Source: Ichthyophonus hoferi (lineage: Eukaryota; Opisthokonta; Ichthyosporea; Ichthyophonida; Ichthyophonidae). From it: a DNA stretch of 13,107 nucleotides. The translations under genes and the position numbers were made by a program. Location: assembly GCA_002751075.1 (NCBI GenBank), contig NAOQ01000305.1:1746-14852 (forward strand). Reading direction: 5' to 3'. A model generated the notes under the pieces. That model was not told the DNA's origin and made no database searches. It saw only the letters and a program-made list of their open reading frames with translations. The first letter of the stretch is position 1; every line of letters begins with the position of its first letter. This document shows positions 1-10,972 of this stretch, piece by piece.

Positions 1-98
1 GCTAAAGGTACGAACAACTAAGTTTAGTAAGGAATTTAGGTAACGAAGGTAAAACGGTAAAGTTTAGTTAGGGAAGTAGAGTTAGTACTCGAGTTACT

Positions 99-126
99 AA
101 AAAAAAAAAAAAAAACAAAAAAAAAA
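99..126. repeat. A-rich homopolymer tract
   Basis: A run of adenines broken by a single C. A T run follows at about 173-184, just before the decayed retrotransposon. It could be slippage-derived simple sequence or the tail of a retroposed copy. No LINE or SINE body can be recognised in bases 1-98, so the origin stays open. Confidence 0.6.
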
Positions 127-199
127 TGTTGAAAATCTACCATCTTAATTATTAAGTTTATATGTTTACTTATTTTTTTTTTTTGAAGTCCCCTCCACG

Positions 200-1740
200 T
201 CAATTTCTGATAACACTTTCGAATCCGTCGAAGTTACTGATTCGGAATTAATGGAGGTCCTCAAAGCTTGAACTGGATGAAGATGGCACGGAAGGAGGAG
301 AGAGGTTGGTTATGTCGGTTACATGCCTGTTTGAGACTTCATTATAAGATATAGTTCCATTTGAATCTCTAGTCTGAAGAAAGAACAACTTTTAGCTTTC
401 TTTCCAATCCCAGCGGACCGAAGAAGGGTTTTGGGAGTCAGAGTTAGAGCACGTTTAGTACTATATTTCTTTTCGGATGCCTTACATGACATAATAAAGA
501 CTTATACTTACATATTAAACTCAGCCATATGTCGTAATAGTTATAAACTAGTTAAACGTAATACCTTCTATAACAATAAAAAGCAATTGCTATCTATGGA
601 TCTGTGGTGAGAACTCAGGGCAGAGCCGCAGACCAATCGGTATACTAATGGCGAGATAATCCAGATATCTCGCTCGTACAGAACTATGAGAACTGCTTAC
701 TACCATTAAATAACGACGATAGTTATTATTTACATCGTAATATATCACCCCTTGCTGATCGATCTCATTGTGCAATTTCCATATTCACGTCCAAACACAT
801 TAAAGCATCTATCCCTTCTAAATTAGAATAGAGATATAATTACTACAGCCAGTTACCTAGAGAGTTGATAGGTATATGGACGTTCTATAAAACCTCTTTC
901 ACAACAACTGAGCCTTAAAGATGGACCTGATAAAGTGACTATTACTAACACGGGTCCAGCAATACTAGCTACTATCGGTTATGCAATTGGAGATTCCGAC
1001 AGCTGTGAGCAAGTCAATGGAACTGCTACAGTTTTGAAACAAATCATCCTAATTTTAGAATATCATATTCTAAAAATAGTCTCAGCCGTCCTCTAGGAGA
1101 AAACTTCTTAACGGCGATGTAGTTGAGCTTATAGTAAGCTTCACAGCCAAAGGTACGCAGTCGTTCTATTGGGGCCCTGTTTTTGTGCCATAGTTCGATT
1201 GGAACCGTTTCACTGGATACAGCTACGGGTGGGCTCATGTTATAATGTTATGAGTGTAGATTCCCGCGCGGAGAGCGTAACCCCAGAGCTAGGTTGACAT
1301 GTTTGCCTGAGTTGTGGATGTCCGTGACATTTTCAGTAGTTGGCAATTCATTTGCTCGCTGATACCGGTGCTAGAAGGGGCATATGGCAAGGTAGTTAGC
1401 TGAGTAATGCCCTCCTCATGAAGGTACTTTTGAAATTCTCTGTCAAGATATTTGCTTCCTTGATCTGAAAATAGGTGGGTAATTTTGAGGGGCGCAGTGG
1501 AAGCGTGCTAGGCTCATAACCCTATAGTAATTTGAATTTTGTATAGAAGTAACATCGGCTGGGCTAGCAGTAGACACAATAATGAGTGTTGGTCCGCTTT
1601 CAATAGAAGGCAATGTAATGACAGGCCTATATGCTGATTCTATCTCTAATTGTTTGTTGCCATTGTATTCAGCTATGAGTACAAGAAGTATTCCTACTTT
1701 TATGTGCTTGGGCACGATAGTAATTATGACTCAGTGTTCT
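200..1740 (-). mobile_element. Decayed Ty1/copia-type LTR retrotransposon (fossil)
   Basis: Fragments of a copia-type integrase are readable on the minus strand. The second half of the catalytic core is around 1370-1480, with a SDQG-like motif and a following conserved Leu-Pro-Tyr segment. The C-terminal part is at about 1044-1240, with the typical PIELWHK and LRTFGCEAYYKL motifs and a FLEYD motif near its end. The order fits a copia pol gene read towards lower coordinates. A Ser/Pro-rich stretch near 240-330 may be the linker between integrase and reverse transcriptase. No reverse transcriptase, gag or LTRs could be recognised with confidence, so both ends are estimates and the element may run off the left edge. 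It is clearly broken, with many breaks, and looks old. The family call is firm and the limits are weak. Confidence 0.75.
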
Positions 1741-3429
1741 ATCAGTGAGAAGTGCTAAATTGATATGTATGTAATACGTGTTATTGGACTCCAATGTAAT
1801 TACGAATTTTTCAGTGTTGTTAGTAGTAGAAAGATTCTCAGAACACTGGCGCTTATTTTCAAGTGCTAGTACTGATCTAGATATTACAATAAAGATACGA
1901 TGATTCTAGAATACAAAGCAAGTATCTTTTAATCATTATAAGCTACATGTATATATAATGCAAGGCTTTGTTTTATAATGGTTGAAACGTCATTAGTCTA
2001 TGTTTATCATTAGTTGCTTTTGTTCCTTTTATCTTTCTTTCCGTAGCATGCGTTTATCGCGGGTGTCAATCATAGTCCGGTTCATTAATGTTAATGGAAT
2101 CGATTGTAAAAATACTGTTCACATAAGACCACCGAAAGTCACTAGAATTATCTGATCTTGTCTAAATGATCTAATGCTATGGTGTCCAAATATAATTGGC
2201 TCCATAACTAATTTTCTCGCTTAATTCCACTGTAGTCTTTATGCAGTATCATAACAGAATTAAGGTCCCCAATTTGTCTCAGACAGAACCTTTTTATACT
2301 TTCTAAATATAGCATTTTAATATAGCATTTTATACATAGAACATTTCAGAACCAAGCATTAATTAATTAGATAATTATTACCATTAGTTAGTTTGCTTAT
2401 GTTGTAAATGTAACTATACCTGACAATATAAGCTACCCACCTCTATAACTATAATGCTAAATCACTAAGAATCACATTGTATTCCCACTGGTAAACAACA
2501 GGCACATACGATAACACAAGTTGAATTAACTACTGGTTTGTTTTTACCATACAGATCCACCAGTATCTCTACGATTGACGTGTAATTAAAATAGCTTCTA
2601 CAATATATTTATAGTAAATGCTGAATGTTGCACATTGGGATAAAGTAATTGATATAATATGGGTATATTATGATATTTTGTATGTTCCCAATATATATAT
2701 ATATATATATATATAATCAAAATATACGGAGAACTCTTACTAGTACACTACAACTAGTTGTTCAACCTAAGCATAAATGTTGCTAATTGAATACAATAAC
2801 AAATCATTTACTCTATAACTAATGTAGTAATAGCCAGCAAGATAGATTTATGCCATTAGATACACTACGATGATTTTTAGCTATGAGAGGACCTCATATA
2901 TACATGAATGACTTTGCTTAATCAAGCTATAATTGACTGTTATTCGTGGTATCTAATGATTTGTTGATAAAGACACTTGGGAATAGGGCCTATATCAGTC
3001 ATTCTAAAGGTCTTTTCACGAGAAAAGGTGGAAAAAAAGGTAGGAGGAAAAGGAAAAAGTTGATTTTCTAAACAATTATGTCATTAAAAAGCAAAAATAT
3101 AGTATCTATTATATATATATATTGAGAATTCAACTAGTGCCTGGTGTACTAGATGCCATTTGTCTTATTGGATTGGTGTGTAACTTTAGCTCAAAGTTAT
3201 TAGCCAGTTAGAAAAATGATTGCTAACAAAGATTCCTACCAAAGTAGTTAGGGGAAAATTTATTCCTTATGTTGTAATAAAATAAGATAATAGCAATACT
3301 AATAGTAAGGAGCATCTATCTAAATTCAGTGAAGGCTTTGGCTCTAACATCATACATAATATCAAGCCTTACATACTCCATCTACATATGTAATTGTACC
3401 CATGCGAGCATATAGGCTACAAACGTAAA
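1741..3429. other. AT-rich intergenic DNA, no gene recognised
   Basis: No open frame resembles a known protein, and no convincing exon or RNA gene is visible. A pyrimidine-rich stretch ending in an AG (about 2020-2046) precedes a 35-codon ORF on the plus strand (2048-2155), but nothing supports it as a gene. The upstream part of the retrotransposon (gag, LTR) could have lain at the left of this stretch, but no trace of it is recognisable. Confidence 0.5.
2691..2716. repeat. (AT)n microsatellite
   Basis: About 13 uninterrupted AT dinucleotides in intergenic DNA. It is self-complementary and likely to vary in length between individuals. Shorter AT runs occur near 3110-3122, 3470-3480, 8980-8990 and 12070-12090. 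Confidence 0.9.
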
Positions 3430-3640
3430 ACACAACGGTTTTAAGCCAGGCCAGGCCAAAGGGGAACATATATATATATACGGCCAGCATATTTAATGCG
3501 GTTGATACCCATGTATGATATGTATGCAAGCAACCCTTTTTGACAGAACACAATGTCTATCATCACCAGAGTGATATTTGCCTCAGTCACGCGAACGTGT
3601 CAGATGAAGGCGAGTCACAGTTTGTCACCAGGAACTCCTA
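3430..3640. other. GC-raised island with overlapping open frames, unassigned
   Basis: This stretch is visibly richer in GC than its flanks, a feature otherwise seen only in exons and the retrotransposon here. Open frames lie on both strands. A plus-strand frame of 80 codons begins at 3553 with A at -3, and a minus-strand frame of 63 codons (3362-3553) meets it head to head. A second minus frame is open for about 50 codons over the same bases. None resembles a family I recognise. In DNA this AT-rich, one or two ORFs of this length are expected by chance in 13 kb. It may be a true exon, a degraded element or a compositional fluctuation. Confidence 0.3.
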
Positions 3641-3795
3641 GAATATTATATAGTGATAAAGATATACAACTACATATAATTCACGAGGTCTTGGATCTTA
3701 ATTTTTCAAGACTAAACAAAATCAAACAAACATTTTGTAACATTAATAATTTTTATTACTTTAGGGTTGATGTATTACCACAAAGGGCCTTTTAA

Positions 3796-4064
3796 TCTAT
3801 ATACTATAACCTATTCAAAGCACAAGAAAAAATTCTAGATATAGTGTTAATATGTAAGCAGTAATGACATCCCATAAGGTGTTACTAAATAATCAAGCAA
3901 TCAACCGTTTCAATTCAGTATATTGTGTTATGAAACTCCAAACACGTGGTGTAAGGAAAGAGAAGCAAGGTAGACAGAGAAAGCAAGAGACAAAGAGATA
4001 TCCAGATTATGGTAAACCATAACATGTTAGAGATAGCGCAAGGGCACCCATAGTAATTAACATT
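3796..4064. other. 3' flank of the oxidoreductase gene
   Basis: This is the downstream region of the minus-strand oxidoreductase gene. Its sense strand is pyrimidine-rich around 3955-4005. No AATAAA hexamer is seen in the sense orientation close to the stop codon. One lies about 310 bases downstream, near 3750-3756, inside the weak plus-strand ORF. The 3' end of the transcript cannot be placed. Confidence 0.3.
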
Positions 4065-5276
4065 CTAGGCATCTGTCACATCATAAGTGAAGCCAACAGC
4101 CTTTAGACGGTCAATAAGTGCAGCACCCATAGCACTTGCAGGTGTCAAGACACCACCTTGCACACCTGGGAGGTCAGCGTCCTTAGCTAGGCACAGGGCA
4201 GACTCACACAGCATCATAGAGGTTCCTAGGTATCCTGGATCAACCTTTCCTGTAATAACACCTTCAACTGCAGTAGTACCATCCTCACTCCTTCCGTAGA
4301 GTATAGTTTTGAAGTAACCCTTTTCACGCTGTTCACGCGTAGGGCCTTCACCCGGTTGAGGAAGGACCATATCGAGTATACAGTTGGGAAGGACTTTCAT
4401 GGATATAGCAAAGAAAGCAAGGAAAATTGTTAAAGCGATAGATAAAAAGTATCCCTTAACACCTGAACCCGTGTCCATCACCTCTCTATAGCTGAAGGCC
4501 TCTCCATACGACATACCGAGGAGACCATTGGAACGACGGACTACTTTAGCATTGGTTGTCGCCATAATGAAAGGCGCAGTGAAAGACTTAAGGTCGGAAT
4601 CATAAGTAGGAAGAGTAATGTCGCTGTCCTTACCACGTGGATATCCTGGGGGAGTAAGGCTGTATGGGTCCATGCTGGCCTCGTCAGGGTGGGCAATGGC
4701 ATATTTCATTGAAGCAACAGTGCCACCGCTAATTCCTCCTTTCACATCCTTTGCCACAGCAGCGCATGTAACATAAGCTAGTTTGCGTTGATGTTTCTTG
4801 GCCATGTGATCAGCAAGCATAAAAGTTCCAAGGTCAGAGGGAATGGAATCGTAGCCACAGGCATGGACAATCATAGCCCCTGTCTTCTTTGCCTCCTCAT
4901 GCCAATTTTGGATACTCCAGCTCATGAAAAAGGGTTCGCCTGTCAAGTCGCAGTAGTGAGTTCCGTTTTTAACACAGGCCTCGATAAGCAATTTTCCGTA
5001 GACTGCATATGGACCTACCGTAGAAAGAACAACTTTAGTTCTTTTGGCCATGGCATCAAGTGATGGCAGGTCATCGCTGTTGGCAACAATAATAGGAGCA
5101 TGTTCAGCCCCAGGGCCTAGTCTAGCCTTTACTTCCTCTAACTTCTTCTGGTTGCGACCAGCTAAGGCCCACTTAACCTGACCATCCTTATATTGCTTGC
5201 AAAGGTATTCACCAACTAGCTCGCCGGTGAAACCCGAAGCACCCCACACAATCACCTCAAACTCTCTATTCTCCAT
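4065..5276 (-). CDS. SCCPDH: Saccharopine dehydrogenase-like oxidoreductase (SCCPDH family)
   Basis: An intact single-exon gene of 403 codons. The N-terminus is a Rossmann dinucleotide-binding fold: the EVIVWGASGFTGELV stretch (about residues 7-21) carries the GxSGFTG loop at 12-18, followed by WALAGRN (36-42). Other family landmarks are LSTVGPY (84-90), YCDLTGE (108-114), HACGYDSIPSDLG (138-150), GGISGGT (180-186) and the C-terminal GGVLTPASAMG (374-384). Residues about 275-296 form one hydrophobic segment with no charge until Lys294, probably a membrane or lipid-droplet anchor as described for human SCCPDH. Length fits the family (roughly 400-430). The family resembles the lysine-pathway saccharopine reductase by fold, but its members are not shown to make or use saccharopine, so the substrate is unknown. 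The start is supported by G at -3 and +4, and by the Rossmann strand beginning a few residues later. The gene is much richer in GC than its flanks and shows no damage. Confidence 0.95.
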   Translation of the reverse strand: MENREFEVIVWGASGFTGELVGEYLCKQYKDGQVKWALAGRNQKKLEEVKARLGPGAEHAPIIVANSDDLPSLDAMAKRTKVVLSTVGPYAVYGKLLIEACVKNGTHYCDLTGEPFFMSWSIQNWHEEAKKTGAMIVHACGYDSIPSDLGTFMLADHMAKKHQRKLAYVTCAAVAKDVKGGISGGTVASMKYAIAHPDEASMDPYSLTPPGYPRGKDSDITLPTYDSDLKSFTAPFIMATTNAKVVRRSNGLLGMSYGEAFSYREVMDTGSGVKGYFLSIALTIFLAFFAISMKVLPNCILDMVLPQPGEGPTREQREKGYFKTILYGRSEDGTTAVEGVITGKVDPGYLGTSMMLCESALCLAKDADLPGVQGGVLTPASAMGAALIDRLKAVGFTYDVTDA

Positions 5277-5313
5277 ACCTCCAGTTGTTATTGTTATTAG
5301 ATTATAACAAATG

Positions 5314-5401
5314 GCGTTTATATTTAAAGTTTTCTCGTTTTAATACACGCTGCGATATATTAGTGGTAGACAGGCGCGAGACATACATGGGTTCTTATTG
5401 G
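5314..5401 (-). promoter_or_regulatory. Putative core promoter of the oxidoreductase gene
   Basis: On the minus strand an AAATATAAA stretch lies about 40-50 bases before the start codon (complement of 5317-5328) and could serve as a TATA element. A CCAAT pentamer (complement of 5397-5401) lies about 121 bases before the start, a usual spacing for NF-Y/HAP-type boxes. Both motifs are short and common in AT-rich DNA, so only their position makes them plausible. Confidence 0.35.
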
Positions 5402-6206
5402 TCATGGAAACAATAGGTAGCATTCGAGACTACATTATGGCTATTCTGAGAAGGGTTTTGACCACAACTTTTCACGTGTAAAGCCACTTTTTGTTGGATA
5501 TAGTCCATGAATGGCTCATTGTTCAAAGATTTTCATATAAAAATAAACACTGCTTTGACCTTTTTGATCGTCTTTTACTCACTGTGGATTAATGTTGTAT
5601 TGGTACTGGCAGTCAAATACAAAATACAGACTTAAAGACTGCAGAGTAATTTATTTGTCTGTCTCAAGTTTTTTTTTAACTGATAACTCTATTGTGATTG
5701 TGTAGCATGACCAGGTTAAACCTTGTATTTTTTTTGGTTTCCCCTGACTATAATAATTTTATATTGTCTTTAAAGTAGTGTTATATGACAAAGTAACGCA
5801 ATTGGACGCATATTAAGATTATGATTTATGTTTGCCATTGAGAGACATGCTCTTTATGCTATAGCATCAAATAGTCGAATAGTCTTTAAGATACGTTAGA
5901 TTGTCCAGTACACTATTTTATTTTAACAGTAAAATATTGGCATCAAGTAAAGCTCTTCGACAATCAGTCTTTTCTAATATTGTGGTAATTATGAATTCTC
6001 ACAACCCCTATAGCTAATTCGTCCATATTATATTGGGGTAGGAGTAAAGAGTTGGCTACTATCCTAGCCAAAACATCACTACTCTCTGGTAATTATGCCT
6101 TTTCTTACATGCTCAAATCCTGTACACTAGCTCCAAAAGCTTCTAGTATTCACACATAAAAACAACTGTGTATGCCTAGCTATCTTAGTCGTGCTTGTTT
6201 GTTCTC
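5402..6206. other. AT-rich intergenic DNA upstream of the oxidoreductase gene
   Basis: No firm gene. A 25-codon ORF on the plus strand begins at 5404 (METIGSIRDYI at its start) and is divergent from the oxidoreductase gene by 127 bases, but it is too short to claim. On the minus strand an open segment near 5588-5650 sits between AG and GTGAGT, which could act as splice sites, but its sequence matches nothing I know. Confidence 0.35.
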
Positions 6207-6359
6207 TCAATAAATTATTCTCATTGCGCGAAACACCTGGGCCGACTTTTCCTGGTCACGCACATTCTTGACTATTTTTTGAATACATACCTTAAAGCAG
6301 CTTGAATAGATGGTAGGTTGAGAGAAGCTTCGGAATGCTAATATAGAGTAACTTAGCAT
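6207..6359 (-). CDS. Candidate small protein with mitochondrial presequence-like N-terminus
   Basis: A 50-codon ORF of unrecognised family. Residues 1-23 (MLSYSILAFRSFSQPTIYSS then CFK) hold Arg, Lys, many Ser and no acidic residue, the composition of a mitochondrial targeting peptide. The second half is charged (KIVKNVRDQEKSAQVFRAMR). Third codon positions in that half are often G or C, as in the firm genes of this window and unlike the flanks. The context before the ATG (CGCCAAA) puts an A at -3, and a TATATA lies about 45 bases upstream. A splice-donor-like GTATGT follows codon 23, so this could instead be a first exon whose remainder lies at lower coordinates; I could not find a convincing partner exon. 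The ORF is short enough to be chance. Confidence 0.3.
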   Translation of the reverse strand: MLSYSILAFRSFSQPTIYSSCFKVCIQKIVKNVRDQEKSAQVFRAMRIIY

Positions 6360-9300
6360 TTTGGCGCTCGAGTGTGTGTATCAGTTAGTGTGTGTGTGTA
6401 TATATGCATGATATTACAGGTGGATTTCAAAACCACTAAGTAATGCTTTCTTATTTAAGAAGCTGATGAACACGTGAAGATAAAACTTATTACTATCAAT
6501 ATAAAAGCTAGTATTAAAAGCAGCGGTTTTATTTAAGAGTTTAGGATGATGTTTATGTCGTTTATTTGATAGTGTCATAATGACCTACAATAAAGCTGCT
6601 AATTTGGATCGGACCAATTAAAATCAGCACATTGACCATTTTAATTTAATCAAAATATGGTACATCATAGGTTATTGATATCGGCCTACATTATTTACAG
6701 CTACTGTAGTGAAAAAAAAACTAACTGAATTCAGGATAATAAATATAACAAATTTTTGCAGTTTTTAACACAAGCAAGTTCATGTTTTTTTTTCAATCTA
6801 ACAAGGTCAGTGATTCAGAAATTAGATTTGACAATGATGGCATTGGGTGAAAATGGGAACTGTTACTATTGACAAGGACATAAAATGTAATATTTTTTTA
6901 ATCAAATGTTTACGTAATAGTCGATATAAAGCGGTCAAATATAGCTATATATATAACATAGGCAAAGTAACTATAATGATAATTATCTAATTAATTAATA
7001 CTGTGTTCTGAAGTATTATATATATAAAAATGTTAAATTTTAAAAGTATAAGAAGATTCTGTCTGAGACAGATAGGAGACTCATAAATCTGTAGTGATAT
7101 ATTAAAAAAAATATGTATAGTTTTTATCTCAAATTGTCTGCTTGTTCCTGCCAGATGCCCTTCTGAGCATGGGTAAGATAAGTATTACATATGCTGAAAT
7201 CGAGAAAAAAACTAGTTTACTTCAAATGCTAATGCTATATAATTATCACAAAGAACCCAAATTAATGAATTTAATGTCTTCAGCCTGTAATACATGCATA
7301 TCAAATGGCTAATGATTAAAGATTGTTGCAAATGGTTTGTTATAAAATAATTAGCAATTATTTAACTCATTAAGAGGTAATGCCTCTTCAAGACAATGCA
7401 GTGGTCATGCATGCTGCAGTCATAGCTACAGGTTAAGTATAACATATCTAGGTAAAGTTTTATAAAATATTTATGATATATAAATAAATTTCTGAATCTA
7501 TTCTGTGCTTAGATGATTATAAGGTATCGTAATACATCATAGTCATTCGAATGCTTGTTTGACAAGAATCTTGAGGGAAAATTTCCAACCAATTAGATGA
7601 GTTTGTTGTAATTATAAATAACAATGACATATCCTACTTGGCAGTTAACAGAATTTTCCCATTAATTAGCAATTAAAGAGGGTAATTGAAGGGAGCAATG
7701 GGGTGCGCTCAGTACTATTGATATAATCTAATCTACTCTTTAGCTTTTAGCATATTCCATAATTTTTTTTAATACATAGCTAGTAAAATACCATTGGTTA
7801 AGAACACAACTTGTTTTATGCTATATCTTGGAGTTTTTGAATTTAGTAATGCAACACATTAGTTTCTACTAGTTTATACTAGTGTGACTAATAGGAGGTA
7901 TAGTATGCGATCAGAACTTGATTAAGTAGCAACATGATCATTTGAGTACGTAAGTCTTACAACATTATTGCAGAAGCTTCCAAAATCACAGGGAGCCTCT
8001 TCAATTTAAAATAAATCCGGTTTGTGATTGTGAGAATGTCTCCAACCAAAGTAATGTAAATACGACTAATATTAATGCTACTGGGTTCTATTTACGAATT
8101 GTTATCATATAGTCTACAAGCTAAAGCTCTCAGTAACTGCTCCTCAAGCTCACGTTATCGATTTAAAGGTATAGAGGCCTTTAACTAATCTAAGTGTGAC
8201 TGTGGGTATATGGTAACGGTATCATTAATATCTAGAGAAGCAATACCAGACTTTGACTAGTTGGCCTTTTTGGTAAAATATCTGTATTCTATACTTCAAC
8301 TTCTTTAGAAGCTATAAACATAGCATATATAAAAACATAAATTGAGTTCTGGAATATGACTTTTTTTTTAGCTCGTTCTGATAATAGTATCTGTAATAAT
8401 GTATGAGGCCCTATATTTATGTATTTATATTTGTCCAGAAGAATATTAACTAGCCAATGAGCCTATCTATATTCAAGGACCCAATTGACTCTCGAATGCT
8501 AAAAACATCTGTTCCATTGAATCCAAACAGACTGACCACTAACTGATGAATACCTATATATAGTATTTGATTAGTTGTATGCTTTTAGCAAAGTTATTCT
8601 ACGAGTTGATTGAATCATCGACCTTGTCGCACCAAGCTCTAAACCAGTAAGATCATTGATCATTCACAAAAACCTCTCTATAAAACTTAACTAGGAAGAA
8701 ACATCTTTTCCCTATAATAATAAGCAACTATAATAAAAATAAAAATAAATAAAAACAATGAACTGTAAAAATGCAGTGAACGCTTTGGTTCCAACAAAAA
8801 GTAATGAACTTATAGCAAAGAATAATCTAGAAGCTGTGAAGCACAGTAATTTATATACCATTATGTATTAATATCATCCAAACACATGTTCCATTCGTTT
8901 TAAAACCAGTTAAACCATTTACATATTGTTTTACTTATGCAACTCCTGTTTCTCATAATACAGATACAGATCTTTCAATATATATATACATGCCATAGAT
9001 AAGTAAATATATACAATTGTAATACACCATGACCAGCATAGTTCCAATACCAAAAAACACCGACTCCACTAGAGCCTTAATTCAGGGAAGAGAAACAGGA
9101 AAATATAGCCTAACCTATGTTGGATCATTCACTGTTATAAAATTTTCACCTTTATATGTATATATGTATGATAGTATGTGTGCCCCATCTCAATTCAATC
9201 CAAATACGGATCTACAACCAAAATTTCAAACAACTGTAAACTAGAAAGCATGCATATTCTATTCTATAGAAAATATAGGTCCATAGCATAGTATAGTAAA

Positions 9301-9363
9301 CAACTAAATCGGGAAGGAATCTGCTACAACAACTAAAATAATATCCTATTGCCTTGCAAGACA
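6360..9363. other. AT-rich intergenic DNA, no gene recognised
   Basis: Three kilobases with no convincing coding or RNA gene. It contains short (GT)n near 6371-6400, several small hairpins such as AAGAGG-loop-CCTCTT near 7371-7388, a near-palindrome around AATTAGCAATT at 7349-7359, and a related one near 7660. A 71-codon ORF on the plus strand (9029-9244) lies tail to tail with the PSF2 gene, but an ORF of this length is expected by chance and it matches nothing. The left part may hold the promoter of the small ORF at 6207-6359 and the right part the 3' untranslated region of PSF2. Confidence 0.45.
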
Positions 9364-10927
9364 TTATGCATCATCCACATAACTTGCAATCGCATTCTCT
9401 ACTGTATGCATCTCATAGAAGTGTCCCATAGTTTGCTCAAGGAACGAGCGGAAGGTATTAATCTCCATCATTGTCAAATTTGTAAGCCCTACTGTTAAGG
9501 GATCCTGATTCCCATCCAATCAGGCGAGGTTAGCAATTCATAAAAACAATTCGTTGAAAGAGCGCACACACTTTCTATTACAGTAATAGATATATATATT
9601 CACACTCTTAACCCCATATTTAAATTTTATCATTTCTCTTCCTTTCCTTTCATATCTGTGTGAATCCTACACTGCATTCTGATGAAATTATAGAACTTTC
9701 TGAGTTACCAATACCGTTTCTTAGGTGATTTGTGCAGTGTGATAGTGGTCATTCTGTTAGATATACATAGATAGAGATAAATGTGATAATAGTTTTAGCA
9801 TTTCAGTTTTAATAACACCTAAAGGCTTCTAAAACCAGGCTGAGCAAACCTGTTCCTAGTTTCTTATATGGTTGTTTTGATCTAAGATTAACTTGTCATC
9901 AAATCATCTTTTTGCAAAACCATCTGCCATTTCAAAAAATTATCTAATAAGATCAGATCTAACTATTTAAACCTATCGGATTTAAGATTCAACAAATCAC
10001 CATATTAAATCTATGCAATCAAGTTCCTGCTTAGATTTTCTTGTTTTAACCGAATTAAAATTACAAAAATGCCTATCGATTGATCAATTGATATCCTAAA
10101 ATATCCATAAACATCTAATAGCATAAATGTAACAATAATAGTACCACCACACTCTTTTCAACATATATCAAAATCCATTTTTATCACAACTAAATATACA
10201 ATTATGTATGATTGATTGGATACATGATAATAAATTAATACTGACTTACCTGTAAGGCATGAAGCTGTTTTTTAATTTTTGCCTTCCTTACTTCCGAAAT
10301 ATCCTCCAATAGTACACGGATTTCATTGGCATTCTCAATGTCATCTGAGGCATGCTTGAGTAATAACAGACCCTATAAGAATATATATATGTAAGTATGA
10401 GACAGGAAAAAAAATACAATTGTAAGCCAAGTAAATGAAATGCATGCAGCACAATAAAAGATATAATGAGTTAGTTAACAATATACCAATAAAAATATTA
10501 TCAACACTAATAGATTAATTACTAAGAAACCACATTGAGACAATAACTACAGCATAGTAAGATAGTAACTACAACACAGTAAGATAATAACTACAACATA
10601 GTAAAATAATAATGACAACATAGTAAGATAATAACCACATAGGCTGAAGTTGACAATGACATCATAAGAGGGGAAAGCTCGAAGGAACAGAGAGGGGGAG
10701 GAGGGAGGAGGAGATGTGTAGGCATAAGTATGACAAGAACAGAAGTAGTGGAAAAAGATGAGAGGCTATCGGGTTAATAGTGATAGAAATAACAATAAAT
10801 AATAATAATAAGTAATAATAATAATAAGGTATGTAGAAACCAAGAAAAGACAAGAGAAAGGAAACTATTGAGCAATGGAGATATGAGAGAGAGGGAGAGA
10901 GAAAGAAAGAAAGTAAGAGAAAGAAGG

Positions 10928-10972
<45 letters not shown>

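Noticed and set aside
2048-2155. 35-codon plus-strand ORF after a pyrimidine-rich stretch and AG
   Set aside because: The acceptor-like context is suggestive, but no donor-bearing upstream exon or homology was seen.
4087-4299. Plus-strand ORFs opposite the oxidoreductase gene (also 4788-5063)
   Set aside because: They are shadows of a GC-richer coding region on the other strand, with no resemblance to any family.
7340-7690. Possible MITE bounded by AATTAGCAATT motifs
   Set aside because: The two motifs are short self-palindromes, no longer terminal inverted repeats or target duplications were found, and such AT-rich words arise easily by chance.
9029-9244. 71-codon plus-strand ORF tail to tail with PSF2
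   Set aside because: ORFs of this length are expected by chance in DNA of this composition. There is no recognisable domain and no clear change in GC.
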